Part shown: piece after piece, positions 25,486-33,725 of the stretch
Position numbering within the stretch: position 1 is the stretch's first letter
Layout: the number at the start of each line of letters is the position of its first letter
NCBI RefSeq assembly: GCF_017068455.1
Contig: NZ_CP070608.1
Span: 606,501 to 670,500, forward strand
Reading direction: 5' to 3'
DNA length: 64,000 nucleotides
Origin: Fulvivirga lutea
GTDB lineage: Bacteria; Bacteroidota; Bacteroidia; Cytophagales; Cyclobacteriaceae
Notes under the pieces: model-generated
The model's database searches: none
Seen by the model: the letters and a program-made list of their open reading frames with translations, nothing else
What the model was told of the DNA's origin: nothing
Position numbers and translations under genes: made by a program

Positions 25486-25564
25486 GTCATTGCGATCCAC
25501 CAAAAGGTGGAGAAGCAATCTCAAATTAAAGACTCCACACCGCCCACTGGCGGTTCGCAGTGAC
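25486..25564. repeat. Dispersed hairpin repeat, copy 2
   Basis: Ends GTCATTGCGA (25486-25495) and TCGCAGTGAC (25555-25564) form a 10-base inverted repeat with one mismatch. Two inner hairpins follow: CCACC/GGTGG (25497-25510) and CCGCC/GGCGG (25540-25553). AGAAGCAATCTCA is shared with copy 1 at 5439-5537. It lies upstream of the MORN-like gene and downstream of htpG. Confidence 0.75.
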
Positions 25565-25569
25565 ACTAT

Positions 25570-25604
25570 AAAAAAATCACCGAACAGCTTCCGCCATTCG
25601 GTGA
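25570..25604 (-). terminator. Intrinsic terminator of htpG
   Basis: On the minus strand TCACCGAA (25604-25597) pairs with TTCGGTGA (25584-25577) and is followed by seven T. It lies 50 bases after the htpG stop; two further small hairpins (CTCCC/GGGAG and CCGGC/GCCGG, 25617-25645) stand between. Confidence 0.88.
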
Positions 25605-25653
25605 CTTGATGAGTGTCTCCCTTGCGGGAGTGCCGGCAATGCCGGATCTATAG

Positions 25654-27546
25654 TTATTCAGCCGCTAGGCTTACACTGCGCTTGATAAAGTTAGTGAGGT
25701 CTTTACCTGTTAACATATTCTGCGACAGCATCGCTAAATCGAAAGCTTGCTTAGCCAATTGAGATTTCTTCTCTGCTTTTTTAGCTTTCAATATTTTATC
25801 TACCACCGGGTGATTGCCATTTACACTCACGTTGAACTGATCCGGCATATTACCCATCATGGCATATCCGCCTCCACCCATTTTACTCATATCCTTCATT
25901 CTTCTCATAAATTCAGACATGGTAATAGTTACAGGCATTTCATCTGGAGAAAGTGATTCAACTGAAACAGTCATGCTCGTGTTGTTAATAGCCTCCTCGA
26001 AGATTGTTTTTACTTTCTCTTCCTGTTCTTTCGTTAGAACGCTGTCAATCTTTTCGTCCTTATCTATGATTTTATCGATGGTTTCAGCATCCACACGCTT
26101 CAACTGAGTTTGCTCTAACTTCTGCTCTAAGAAATTCACATAATGGCTATCAAGCGGGCCGTCCATCAGTAACACATCATAAGATTTATTTTTAGCTGAC
26201 TGGATGTATGTGTCTTGCTTACCTGCATCAGTAGTATACAAGTAAATCTTATTCTTGTCTTTATCTGTTTGATTCGCTTTTACAGCATCCTCATATTCGC
26301 CAAATGTGAAGAATTTGTCATCTACGTTTTTGAATAAAGCAAAGTCCTTCGCTTTTTCATAGAACTTCTCTTCGCTTAACATTCCGTATTTCACAAAAAT
26401 GCCGATGTCGTCCCACTTCTCTTCGTAAGATTTTCTGTCGTTCTTGAAAAGTTCAGCTAATTTATCCGCTACTTTTTTAGTAATGTGACTGTTGATTTTC
26501 TTCACGTTACTATCAGACTGTAAGTAACTTCTAGAAACGTTCAATGGAATATCTGGTGAGTCGATAACACCATGCAATAACATTAAGAACTCTGGAACCA
26601 CATCTTTTACTTCATCCGTGATGAACACCTGACGAGAGTATAGTTGGATTTTATTTTTCTGTACTTCAAAGTCATTCTTCACTTTAGGGAAGTACAAAAT
26701 ACCTGTTAGGTTAAATGGATAATCTACATTCAGGTGAATCCAGAATAATGGATCTTCCGCCATTGGATACAGCTCTTTGTAGAATTTTATATAGTCTTCA
26801 TCTTTTAAATCAGATGGAGATTTTGTCCATAAAGGTTCTGTTTCATTGATGTATCTGTCTTTTTCAACAGACTTATATTTTGGCTTGCCGTCTTTGTCTT
26901 TTCCATCCTCAACGCTTTCAGTAGTCTTACCGAATTTGATAGGCACTGGTAAAAACTTGCAGTACTTATCTAAAATTCCTTTTATTCTCCATTCATCTAA
27001 AAACTCCTCAGAGTCATCTGCAATGTGAAGGATTACTGTAGTACCTCTATCTTTTTTGTCAGCATCAGAAATTTCAAATTCTGTAGAGCCATCACATACC
27101 CATTTTGCTGCGGTCGTTCCTTCCTGATAAGACTTAGAGATTAGCTCTACTTTCTTAGCCACCATAAACGCTGAGTAGAAACCCAGACCGAACTTACCAA
27201 TGATATCCTGAATGTCTTCTTTGTCCTTAAACTTCTCTACGAACTCAGTAGCACCACTAAACGCGATTTGATTAATATATTTCTTAATCTCCTCCTCTGT
27301 CATACCGATACCTCGGTCTTCAATGGTGATCGTTTTCTTCTTTTTATCGAAGCTTATTTCTACAGTTGTATCACCAATTTCCTCTTTTAGCTCACCCAAA
27401 GAAGATAGCCTTTTTAACTTTTGGGTAGCGTCTACTGCGTTTGATACCAACTCTCTCAAGAAAATTTCATGATCCGAATACAAGAATTTCTTAATGATCG
27501 GGAAAATGTTCTCGGTGTGAATCGAAATAGTACCTTTCTCTGCCAT
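25654..27546 (-). CDS. htpG: Chaperone HtpG (bacterial Hsp90)
   Basis: 630 residues, normal for HtpG. N-terminal GHKL ATPase domain (LRELVSNAVDATQKL, EDRGIGMT, GKFGLGFYSAFMVA), middle domain with the catalytic-loop arginine region (NVSRSYLQSD) and a C-terminal dimerisation domain. It is an ATP-driven cytosolic chaperone. It stands alone with its own terminator; about 105 bases separate it from the upstream gene. No heat-shock operator (CIRCE-like) is visible in that gap. Confidence 0.96.
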   Translation of the reverse strand: MAEKGTISIHTENIFPIIKKFLYSDHEIFLRELVSNAVDATQKLKRLSSLGELKEEIGDTTVEISFDKKKKTITIEDRGIGMTEEEIKKYINQIAFSGATEFVEKFKDKEDIQDIIGKFGLGFYSAFMVAKKVELISKSYQEGTTAAKWVCDGSTEFEISDADKKDRGTTVILHIADDSEEFLDEWRIKGILDKYCKFLPVPIKFGKTTESVEDGKDKDGKPKYKSVEKDRYINETEPLWTKSPSDLKDEDYIKFYKELYPMAEDPLFWIHLNVDYPFNLTGILYFPKVKNDFEVQKNKIQLYSRQVFITDEVKDVVPEFLMLLHGVIDSPDIPLNVSRSYLQSDSNVKKINSHITKKVADKLAELFKNDRKSYEEKWDDIGIFVKYGMLSEEKFYEKAKDFALFKNVDDKFFTFGEYEDAVKANQTDKDKNKIYLYTTDAGKQDTYIQSAKNKSYDVLLMDGPLDSHYVNFLEQKLEQTQLKRVDAETIDKIIDKDEKIDSVLTKEQEEKVKTIFEEAINNTSMTVSVESLSPDEMPVTITMSEFMRRMKDMSKMGGGGYAMMGNMPDQFNVSVNGNHPVVDKILKAKKAEKKSQLAKQAFDLAMLSQNMLTGKDLTNFIKRSVSLAAE

Positions 27547-27651
27547 TGTTACAATATTTTTAAGTGTTAATTAATTTCAATTAGCTGAAGGCCTAATTCC
27601 AAATACTATTCCAATAGCATTTTGGTGACAAAATGACAGTTGAAGGACTAA

Positions 27652-28143
27652 TTAATTGAGCAATGTAAACGCCAATACGGTTTTATTTTGATCATTCGTG
27701 TCGATCACATCTTCACCATATTTATACAAATCAATAGTTACTCGTTGCCCCTTCCATTGCACTGAGTTGGTTACTCCCTTTTCAATAGCATCAACAATGG
27801 TTGCTGAACCGAACCTGACTTCCAACTTATTTCTAAGTTCGTCAAAATCTAAATTATTCAAATCTGGAAAGTAAAAATCCATGTATTCTAACTTTTCATT
27901 ATTGAATCCCAGATTTATATCAGAGGTTTTGAACTCAAACACCTCATCCAAGCTGGAATGAGAGTACTTGTAGTATTTTAGTCCATAAGAGATAATGAGA
28001 TCAAGCTGTAAATCTCCGGGTAAGTCTTCCGGACTGGAACTAAAGCTTATATTCTCAAAAGACTGAAGATCGTCTACGTTTTGAAATACCTGGGCATGGT
28101 TATGTGCACTTAATAAAATTCCTAAATACACGGCCCATATCAT
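27652..28143 (-). CDS. Exported protein of unknown function
   Basis: 163 residues with a short signal peptide (MIWAVYLGILLSAHNHAQ). The mature chain is acidic and aromatic-rich (YGLKYYKYSHSS, LEYMDFYFPDLNNLDFDEL). It shares one base with the stop of the DUF4293 gene (TAATG on the minus strand), so it is probably co-translated with it. No family recognised. Confidence 0.68.
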   Translation of the reverse strand: MIWAVYLGILLSAHNHAQVFQNVDDLQSFENISFSSSPEDLPGDLQLDLIISYGLKYYKYSHSSLDEVFEFKTSDINLGFNNEKLEYMDFYFPDLNNLDFDELRNKLEVRFGSATIVDAIEKGVTNSVQWKGQRVTIDLYKYGEDVIDTNDQNKTVLAFTLLN

Positions 28144-28622
28144 TACCTAATCCTATCCACCGAACGAACAAGGCGTTCGTCTTTTCTAATAAATCGGTTG
28201 GCAATTATATTACAAATCATAGCAGCGGCCGGTAAAAACAAGCCGGGGCCATAAGCACCACCATTGCTAACCATAGAATTGATCAGGTCGGTAGCAAAAT
28301 AAACACCTATGCCCAATGTACCAGCCATTAACATGGCATTTAATGCGCCAAGCTTCATTTGTAAAAGCCTGTTTTTAAACTTAGAAATTTCTAAAATGGC
28401 AATAACCATTGTGGTAGCTGCCAATACACCAACGAATAAATAAGGGTAATACACTTCTGTTAATGAACCGTCTTCAAGCGAAAATATGTTAAGCTTAAGA
28501 TTAAATAGTTGATGAGTAATAATTCCTTCTTCATTGGTAAGCGTCCATAATGGAAAAAGGAACGATAGGCCCATGAACAAAACAACTAGTATTAAAAAGA
28601 TAGTTTGAATTCGCTGTAACAT
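28143..28622 (-). CDS. DUF4293 integral membrane protein
   Basis: 159 residues from ATG 28622 (MLQRIQTIFLILVVLFMGLSF). An ATG at 28697 would add 25 residues of low similarity to the family, whose members begin MIQRIQ-like, so the inner start is chosen. Four membrane helices are visible (about 5-24, 53-75, 85-103 and 120-140), with a loop that carries the FNLKLNIFSLEDGS segment. The family is restricted to Bacteroidota and of unknown function. Divergent from the thiolase gene. Confidence 0.87.
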   Translation of the reverse strand: MLQRIQTIFLILVVLFMGLSFLFPLWTLTNEEGIITHQLFNLKLNIFSLEDGSLTEVYYPYLFVGVLAATTMVIAILEISKFKNRLLQMKLGALNAMLMAGTLGIGVYFATDLINSMVSNGGAYGPGLFLPAAAMICNIIANRFIRKDERLVRSVDRIR

Positions 28623-28721
28623 ATGATTGAACTGGTTATGCCAAGGTGCTCTTGACATTTTTCGGTTTATTTGCAGCGCAAATGTAAAAGAAACCATTCT
28701 GTTTAAAAAGAAAAGAATTCT

Positions 28722-29921
28722 ATGAAAACTGCCTATATCGTTGATATTCTTCGAACGCCCGTTGGAAAATTCGGAGGAACATTAGCTACTGAAAGACCAG
28801 ATGACCTGGCCGCTTTTGTCATTAAAAAGCTTATTGATAGAAATCCATCTCTTGATGTTAAATTAATTGAAGATGTGGTTTTCGGTGCTGCAAATCAGGC
28901 AGGTGAAGATAATCGGAACGTGGCTCGAATGGCTGGTTTATTAGCGGGATTACCCATTGAAACGGGCGGAGTAACGGTTAATAGATTATGTGCTTCAGGG
29001 CTGCAATCAATAATGGATGCTTCAAGAGCTACTATGCTTGGAGAAGGAGCCGCGTATATTGCAGGTGGGGTAGAAAGTATGACGAGAGCACCATTTGTAA
29101 CAGCCAAGTCCGAATCAGCATACGGCAGAACCATGGAAACGTATGATACTTCCATAGGCTGGAGATTTATAAACCCTAAACTAGCCAAGCTTCATTATCC
29201 CTATGCGATGGGAGAAACTGCCGAAAATGTTGCCGAAAAGTGGAAGATAAGCCGAGAGCAACAAGATGAGTTTTCCCACAATACTCAGGTAAAATATCAG
29301 GCTGCACACGAAGAAGGAAAATTCAAGAATGAAATTGAAGCCTACACAATACCTCAAAGAAAGGGTGACGATATTGTCTTTAGTAAGGATGAACACCCAA
29401 GGCTATCATCTGTAGATAAACTAGCCACTTTAAACCCCGCCTTTAAAGAAGGTGGCACTGTTACAGCAGGTAATTCATCAGGCATTAACGATGGTGCTGC
29501 TGCATCACTCATTGTAAATGAAGACACACTAAAAGAGTTTAACCTTAAGCCAATGGCTAGAGTTGTATCCATGGCTATTGCGGGTGTAACCCCTGACTGT
29601 ATGGGTATAGGCCCGGTTCCTGCTACTCAAAAAGCACTGAAAAGAGCTGGATTGAAAGTAAATGACCTGGATTTAATTGAATTAAATGAAGCTTTTGCAG
29701 CACAATCTATCGCTTGTATGAATGATTTAGGGTTAGATCCTGCCAAAGTAAATGTTAATGGTGGCTCTATAGCCATTGGGCACCCTTTAGGTGCCAGCGG
29801 AACCAGAATAACAGCAACTCTGCTTCATGAAATGCAAAAAAGAGATAATGCTAAATATGGTCTGGCAACTATGTGTATTGGTGTTGGACAAGGCGCTGCT
29901 GTGATATTTGAAAAGTTATAA
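28722..29921 (+). CDS. Acetyl-CoA C-acyltransferase (thiolase)
   Basis: 399 residues. Nucleophile C90 in NRLCASGLQ, His in GHPLGASG and the second Cys in CIGVGQGAA near the end. It cleaves or forms 3-ketoacyl-CoA. The NRLC context and overall look resemble the degradative thiolase types (PcaF/PaaJ/FadA), so the exact substrate is open. No hydratase-dehydrogenase partner lies beside it. Its stop overlaps the truA start (TAATG). Confidence 0.92.
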   Translation: MKTAYIVDILRTPVGKFGGTLATERPDDLAAFVIKKLIDRNPSLDVKLIEDVVFGAANQAGEDNRNVARMAGLLAGLPIETGGVTVNRLCASGLQSIMDASRATMLGEGAAYIAGGVESMTRAPFVTAKSESAYGRTMETYDTSIGWRFINPKLAKLHYPYAMGETAENVAEKWKISREQQDEFSHNTQVKYQAAHEEGKFKNEIEAYTIPQRKGDDIVFSKDEHPRLSSVDKLATLNPAFKEGGTVTAGNSSGINDGAAASLIVNEDTLKEFNLKPMARVVSMAIAGVTPDCMGIGPVPATQKALKRAGLKVNDLDLIELNEAFAAQSIACMNDLGLDPAKVNVNGGSIAIGHPLGASGTRITATLLHEMQKRDNAKYGLATMCIGVGQGAAVIFEKL

Positions 29922-30664
29922 TGCGCTACTTTTTTGAGATAGCTTATAATGGCACCCCTTTCCACGGTTGGCAAAAACAAAACAATGCCAAAACTGTGCA
30001 GGAAGAGGTAGAAAAGGCTTTGTCAAAAGTTCTTCAGCGGGATGTTTCTATCTTAGGCAGTGGCCGAACAGATACGGGTGTTCACTGCGAACAGCAGTTC
30101 TTTCATCTGGAAACGGATGATAAGTTATCAACGCAATTAGTATATACGCTCAATAAAATGCTCGCTCCGGAAATAGCTATTAACAACATGTTTCCAGTAG
30201 TTGAAGATGGGCATGCCCGATTTAGCGCAATATCAAGGAAATACGAATATCGCATCACCATCAAAAAAGATCCATTTCAGAAAGATTTCAAATATTTCTT
30301 TAATAGGCCATTGGATATTAAAACCATGAATGAGGCCGCTGCGTTATTAATCGGGAAACAAGATTTTGAGTCTTTCAGCAAAGTAAAAACCGAGGTAAAT
30401 AACTTTGTTTGTGATATAACCGAAGCAGAATGGAAGATTGAGGGCACTGACCTTATTTTTCATATAAGAGCAAATAGATTTTTAAGAGGAATGGTGCGAG
30501 CTGTTGTTGGAACATTGTTGGACGTTGGGCTTGGAAAAATAGCTCCAATGGAACTTAAAAATATTATCATTGCTAAAAATCGTAAACATGCAGGGGCAGC
30601 AGCCCCCGCACACGGATTGTTTTTAACGGAGGTCACTTACCCTTCAGAAATAAGAAAGAAATAG
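29921..30664 (+). CDS. truA: tRNA pseudouridine(38-40) synthase
   Basis: 247 residues. Catalytic Asp in GRTDTGVH (about 50-57), the RKYEYRI segment and the C-terminal RANRFLRGMVRAVVGTLLDVG motif are all conserved. It modifies U38-40 in the anticodon stem-loop of tRNAs. Start codon overlaps the thiolase stop by one base, and the ABC exporter gene starts 1 base after the stop, so three genes appear to form one transcript. Confidence 0.95.
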   Translation: MRYFFEIAYNGTPFHGWQKQNNAKTVQEEVEKALSKVLQRDVSILGSGRTDTGVHCEQQFFHLETDDKLSTQLVYTLNKMLAPEIAINNMFPVVEDGHARFSAISRKYEYRITIKKDPFQKDFKYFFNRPLDIKTMNEAAALLIGKQDFESFSKVKTEVNNFVCDITEAEWKIEGTDLIFHIRANRFLRGMVRAVVGTLLDVGLGKIAPMELKNIIIAKNRKHAGAAAPAHGLFLTEVTYPSEIRKK

Positions 30665-30665
30665 A

Positions 30666-32438
30666 TTGGAAAAAGAGCAGGAAACCAGTGGGAATATAGT
30701 CGACTTCAAAGTACTGAAGCGTTTAATGCAGTTTGTAAGACCCTACAAAATGCAGTTCTACTTACTCATCTTTCTCACCATCTCGCTCGGTATTTTAGCT
30801 CCGCTTCGTCCGTGGGTAATTCAACTTACACTAGACAATGAAGTTGCTGTGGGAGATTACAACGGCCTCATTAATATGGTCATCCTTCTCGTTGGTCTAT
30901 TAATTTTTCAATCAGTTGTGCAATATGCGCACACCTATATGTCGGGCTGGCTAGGGCAACACATTATTAGAGATATTCGAATCCGACTTTACAAACATTT
31001 GGTAAGTCTTCGTCTAAAGTTTTTTGATAGAACCCCTATAGGCCGATTGGTTACTCGAAATGTATCTGATGTAGAAACTTTAGCCGATGTGTTTAGTGAA
31101 GGTCTTGCGGCCATGGTTGGTGATTTACTTCAATTGATCTTCATCCTAGGTATAATGATTTATACAGATTGGAGATTGGCACTTGTAAGTTTGTCTACAC
31201 TGCCGTTGCTTATCATTAGCACGTATGTATTTAAAGAAAAAATTAAGGTAGCATTCAATGATGTTAGAAATGCTGTATCCAACCTAAATAGTTTTGTTCA
31301 GGAGCACATCACAGGTATGAGCATCGTTCAGATTTTTGGTAGTGAAAAGCGAGAGTACAAAAAGTTTACTGAAATAAACAGAGAGCATAGAAGAGCTAAC
31401 CTAAAGTCTGTGCTATATTATTCCATCTACTTCCCTGTGGCAGAAATAATAAGTGCAGCAGGAATTGGCCTTTTGGTTTGGTATGGTGCAAAAGGTGTTA
31501 TTCATCAAGAAGAGACTGGTATTACTTTGGGTATGCTCATTGCTTTTATTATGTACATTCAAATGTTCTTCCGCCCCATCAGAATGATTGCCGACCGATT
31601 CAATACTTTGCAATTAGGTATCGTGAGTTCATCCAGAATAATGAAATTGTTGGATAATGAAGAGCACATACCAAACAATGGAACCTATGTACCAACAACC
31701 ATTGATGGAGAAGTTGATTTCGATAAAGTGTGGTTTGCTTATAATGACAATGAGTATGTATTAAAGGACATAACGTTAAAAGTAAACCCAGGGGAGACAG
31801 TGGCTTTGGTTGGCGCGACCGGTGCCGGAAAATCATCCATCATCAACTTATTAAACCGCTTTTATGATATCAACAGAGGTTCAATTCATGTAGATGGTAA
31901 AAATATTCAGGAATATGACTTGGATGCCCTGCGTTCAAATATTGGCGTGGTTTTACAAGATGTATTCCTCTATTCTGACACAATTAAGCATAATATTACT
32001 TTAGGCAACCCTGATATTAGTGATGAAGATATTATGCGAGCTGCTGAACTTGTGGGAGCTAAAAAATTTATTGAACGCCTACCCGGAGGCTTGAATTATA
32101 ATGTAATGGAAAGAGGTGCCACTCTATCAGTGGGTCAGCGCCAACTTATCTCATTTGTAAGAGCCATGGTGTACAATCCTAAAATTCTGGTTTTGGATGA
32201 AGCTACATCGTCAGTGGATACAGAAACAGAAGAAATGATACAAAAGGCCATTGACAAAATGATGAAGGGAAGAACGGCCATAGTAATTGCCCACCGACTT
32301 TCCACCATACAGCAGGCTGATAACATTATTGTATTAGATAAAGGTGAAATCAAAGAAAGTGGCTCTCATGAGGAGCTCCTCAACAAGGGTGGCTTTTACA
32401 CTCAACTGCACAATATGCAGTATAAAGAAATTGTCTAG
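30666..32438 (+). CDS. ABC exporter, fused membrane and ATPase domains
   Basis: 590-residue half-transporter: six-helix exporter domain (about 20-320) and ATPase (about 345-585) with Walker A GATGAGKSS, signature LSVGQRQ (usual form LSGGQRQ) and Walker B ILVLDEATSSVD, then the switch His in AHRLST. Start is TTG 30666 just after the truA stop. It resembles MsbA/MdlB-like lipid or drug exporters. The convergent gene at 33726-35516 is a second exporter of similar size; the two might form a heterodimer, though opposite strands argue against co-expression. Confidence 0.9.
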   Translation: MEKEQETSGNIVDFKVLKRLMQFVRPYKMQFYLLIFLTISLGILAPLRPWVIQLTLDNEVAVGDYNGLINMVILLVGLLIFQSVVQYAHTYMSGWLGQHIIRDIRIRLYKHLVSLRLKFFDRTPIGRLVTRNVSDVETLADVFSEGLAAMVGDLLQLIFILGIMIYTDWRLALVSLSTLPLLIISTYVFKEKIKVAFNDVRNAVSNLNSFVQEHITGMSIVQIFGSEKREYKKFTEINREHRRANLKSVLYYSIYFPVAEIISAAGIGLLVWYGAKGVIHQEETGITLGMLIAFIMYIQMFFRPIRMIADRFNTLQLGIVSSSRIMKLLDNEEHIPNNGTYVPTTIDGEVDFDKVWFAYNDNEYVLKDITLKVNPGETVALVGATGAGKSSIINLLNRFYDINRGSIHVDGKNIQEYDLDALRSNIGVVLQDVFLYSDTIKHNITLGNPDISDEDIMRAAELVGAKKFIERLPGGLNYNVMERGATLSVGQRQLISFVRAMVYNPKILVLDEATSSVDTETEEMIQKAIDKMMKGRTAIVIAHRLSTIQQADNIIVLDKGEIKESGSHEELLNKGGFYTQLHNMQYKEIV

Positions 32439-32501
32439 TTCTTATCGATTTATTTAATCAATTTCGCTTGATTATATAATTGTGGCTAATTTAGTTGGCT
32501 A

Positions 32502-33227
32502 ATGTTTAGATTGACCAAATTTTTTCTAATCGTTTTTCTTTTTATTCTGGTGGCAGATGAAGTGCATGCTCAGAAGAGAAAAAGACCAACCGCCACTTCC
32601 CATCATAGAGGGAGGTTTAAATCTATTAATATTAGCCGTGCCAAGGCCAGTGTTGTCTGCCCTGTGTTTGAAGACAGTCAATATCCCTATCATGGTATAG
32701 GTGTGAAAGTGGGCGATCCGTTTGCTTTAACCTATAAATTCTATGCTACTAAAAATTTCAGTATCGTACTAGATGGTGGTAAAACAGCCAGCGGACTCTA
32801 TAGTAAGTACTACCGAGAGAATTTCGATAATATAACTCGCCCAGACACTCTGCTACAGGATCAAGGAGTTGAATACCTGGGCCATGTAGTTGAAAAAGAC
32901 CTCGTTTTTGAAGGAAAATTTTTATACCAACGTGATGCTTCAAAACTTTTAAAAGGCTTACAATGGTATGTGGGGGCTGGTGTTCAATATCGTGATACCG
33001 AAATTCAATATGAGTATTTAGTGGATGTCTCATTCGACAGAACAGAAATTGATACGTTTGATGAAGCTTTTATCTCACTGGGTCCTACTGTAGCCGTTGG
33101 TATTGAATACTCTTATTTCACAATACCCATAGCAGCCTTCATGGAAATTGAATGGTACACCGATTTAGTCAACGATCCAGGTTGGCAGAGATTTCAGGGT
33201 GGTGTAGGTCTTAGATTTGTTTTCTAA
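32502..33227 (+). CDS. Outer-membrane beta-barrel-type protein, unknown function
   Basis: 241 residues. Signal peptide (FFLIVFLFILVADEVHAQ), a basic segment (KRKRPTATSHHRGR), then alternating strands such as YHGIGVKVGDPFALTYKFYATKNFSIVLDGG, WYVGAGVQYRD and a terminal strand FQGGVGLRFVF with the C-terminal aromatic usual for barrel proteins. Likely an 8-strand outer-membrane barrel. Only the stop codon separates it from the next gene. Confidence 0.75.
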   Translation: MFRLTKFFLIVFLFILVADEVHAQKRKRPTATSHHRGRFKSINISRAKASVVCPVFEDSQYPYHGIGVKVGDPFALTYKFYATKNFSIVLDGGKTASGLYSKYYRENFDNITRPDTLLQDQGVEYLGHVVEKDLVFEGKFLYQRDASKLLKGLQWYVGAGVQYRDTEIQYEYLVDVSFDRTEIDTFDEAFISLGPTVAVGIEYSYFTIPIAAFMEIEWYTDLVNDPGWQRFQGGVGLRFVF

Positions 33228-33725
33228 ATGACAAAGAGACTCTTAATAGCAGTTTTAATTGTTTCCGTTTTTACCTTTATCATCTACTTCTATTTGGGTG
33301 GATACAATAAGGTTGACTTCGAACTGGTAAATGAAGATTTAACGATTTATGGTGCACCCTACCAAGGCAGTATAGAAGGTGGGGAATTAGATAGCCTTAT
33401 TTCACATTTTCAACAATTGTCAAGAACTACTAACAAAGAGTTTACTGTCGTTGATTACTTTTTAAATTCTGAAGATTCTATCAAACAATTTATTGGGCTT
33501 AAATCATCTTCAGAAATAAACATTCCGTCTATAGAAATGAGAGAGGTAACGATGCTAAGAGCAAAAATTACAGCACATCCTTTGGTAATGCCACTACCTG
33601 AAGATGTTAAAAAAGCCGCTGAGAACTTCGCTTCGGAAAACGAGTATCGCCTCGATGATTTCTCGATTGAGATTTATTCTGAAAAAGGTGAATTGACGGT
33701 GCTTTTCCCAGTGAAAGCTAACTAG
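33228..33725 (+). CDS. Membrane-anchored small protein, possible GyrI-like fold
   Basis: 165 residues with one N-terminal TM helix (about 4-24, LLIAVLIVSVFTFIIYFYLGG) and a periplasmic or outer domain of about 135 residues. The alternating pattern (VDFELVNEDLTIYGAPYQGSI and MREVTMLRAKITAHPLV) is compatible with a GyrI/SOUL-like ligand-binding fold, but this is a weak guess from strand order only. It starts directly after the barrel gene stop, so both are likely one unit. Confidence 0.65.
   Translation: MTKRLLIAVLIVSVFTFIIYFYLGGYNKVDFELVNEDLTIYGAPYQGSIEGGELDSLISHFQQLSRTTNKEFTVVDYFLNSEDSIKQFIGLKSSSEINIPSIEMREVTMLRAKITAHPLVMPLPEDVKKAAENFASENEYRLDDFSIEIYSEKGELTVLFPVKAN

Noticed and set aside
28679-28686. 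TACATTTG (minus strand) before the DUF4293 gene
   Set aside because: A lone -7-like box without a -33 partner; noted only.
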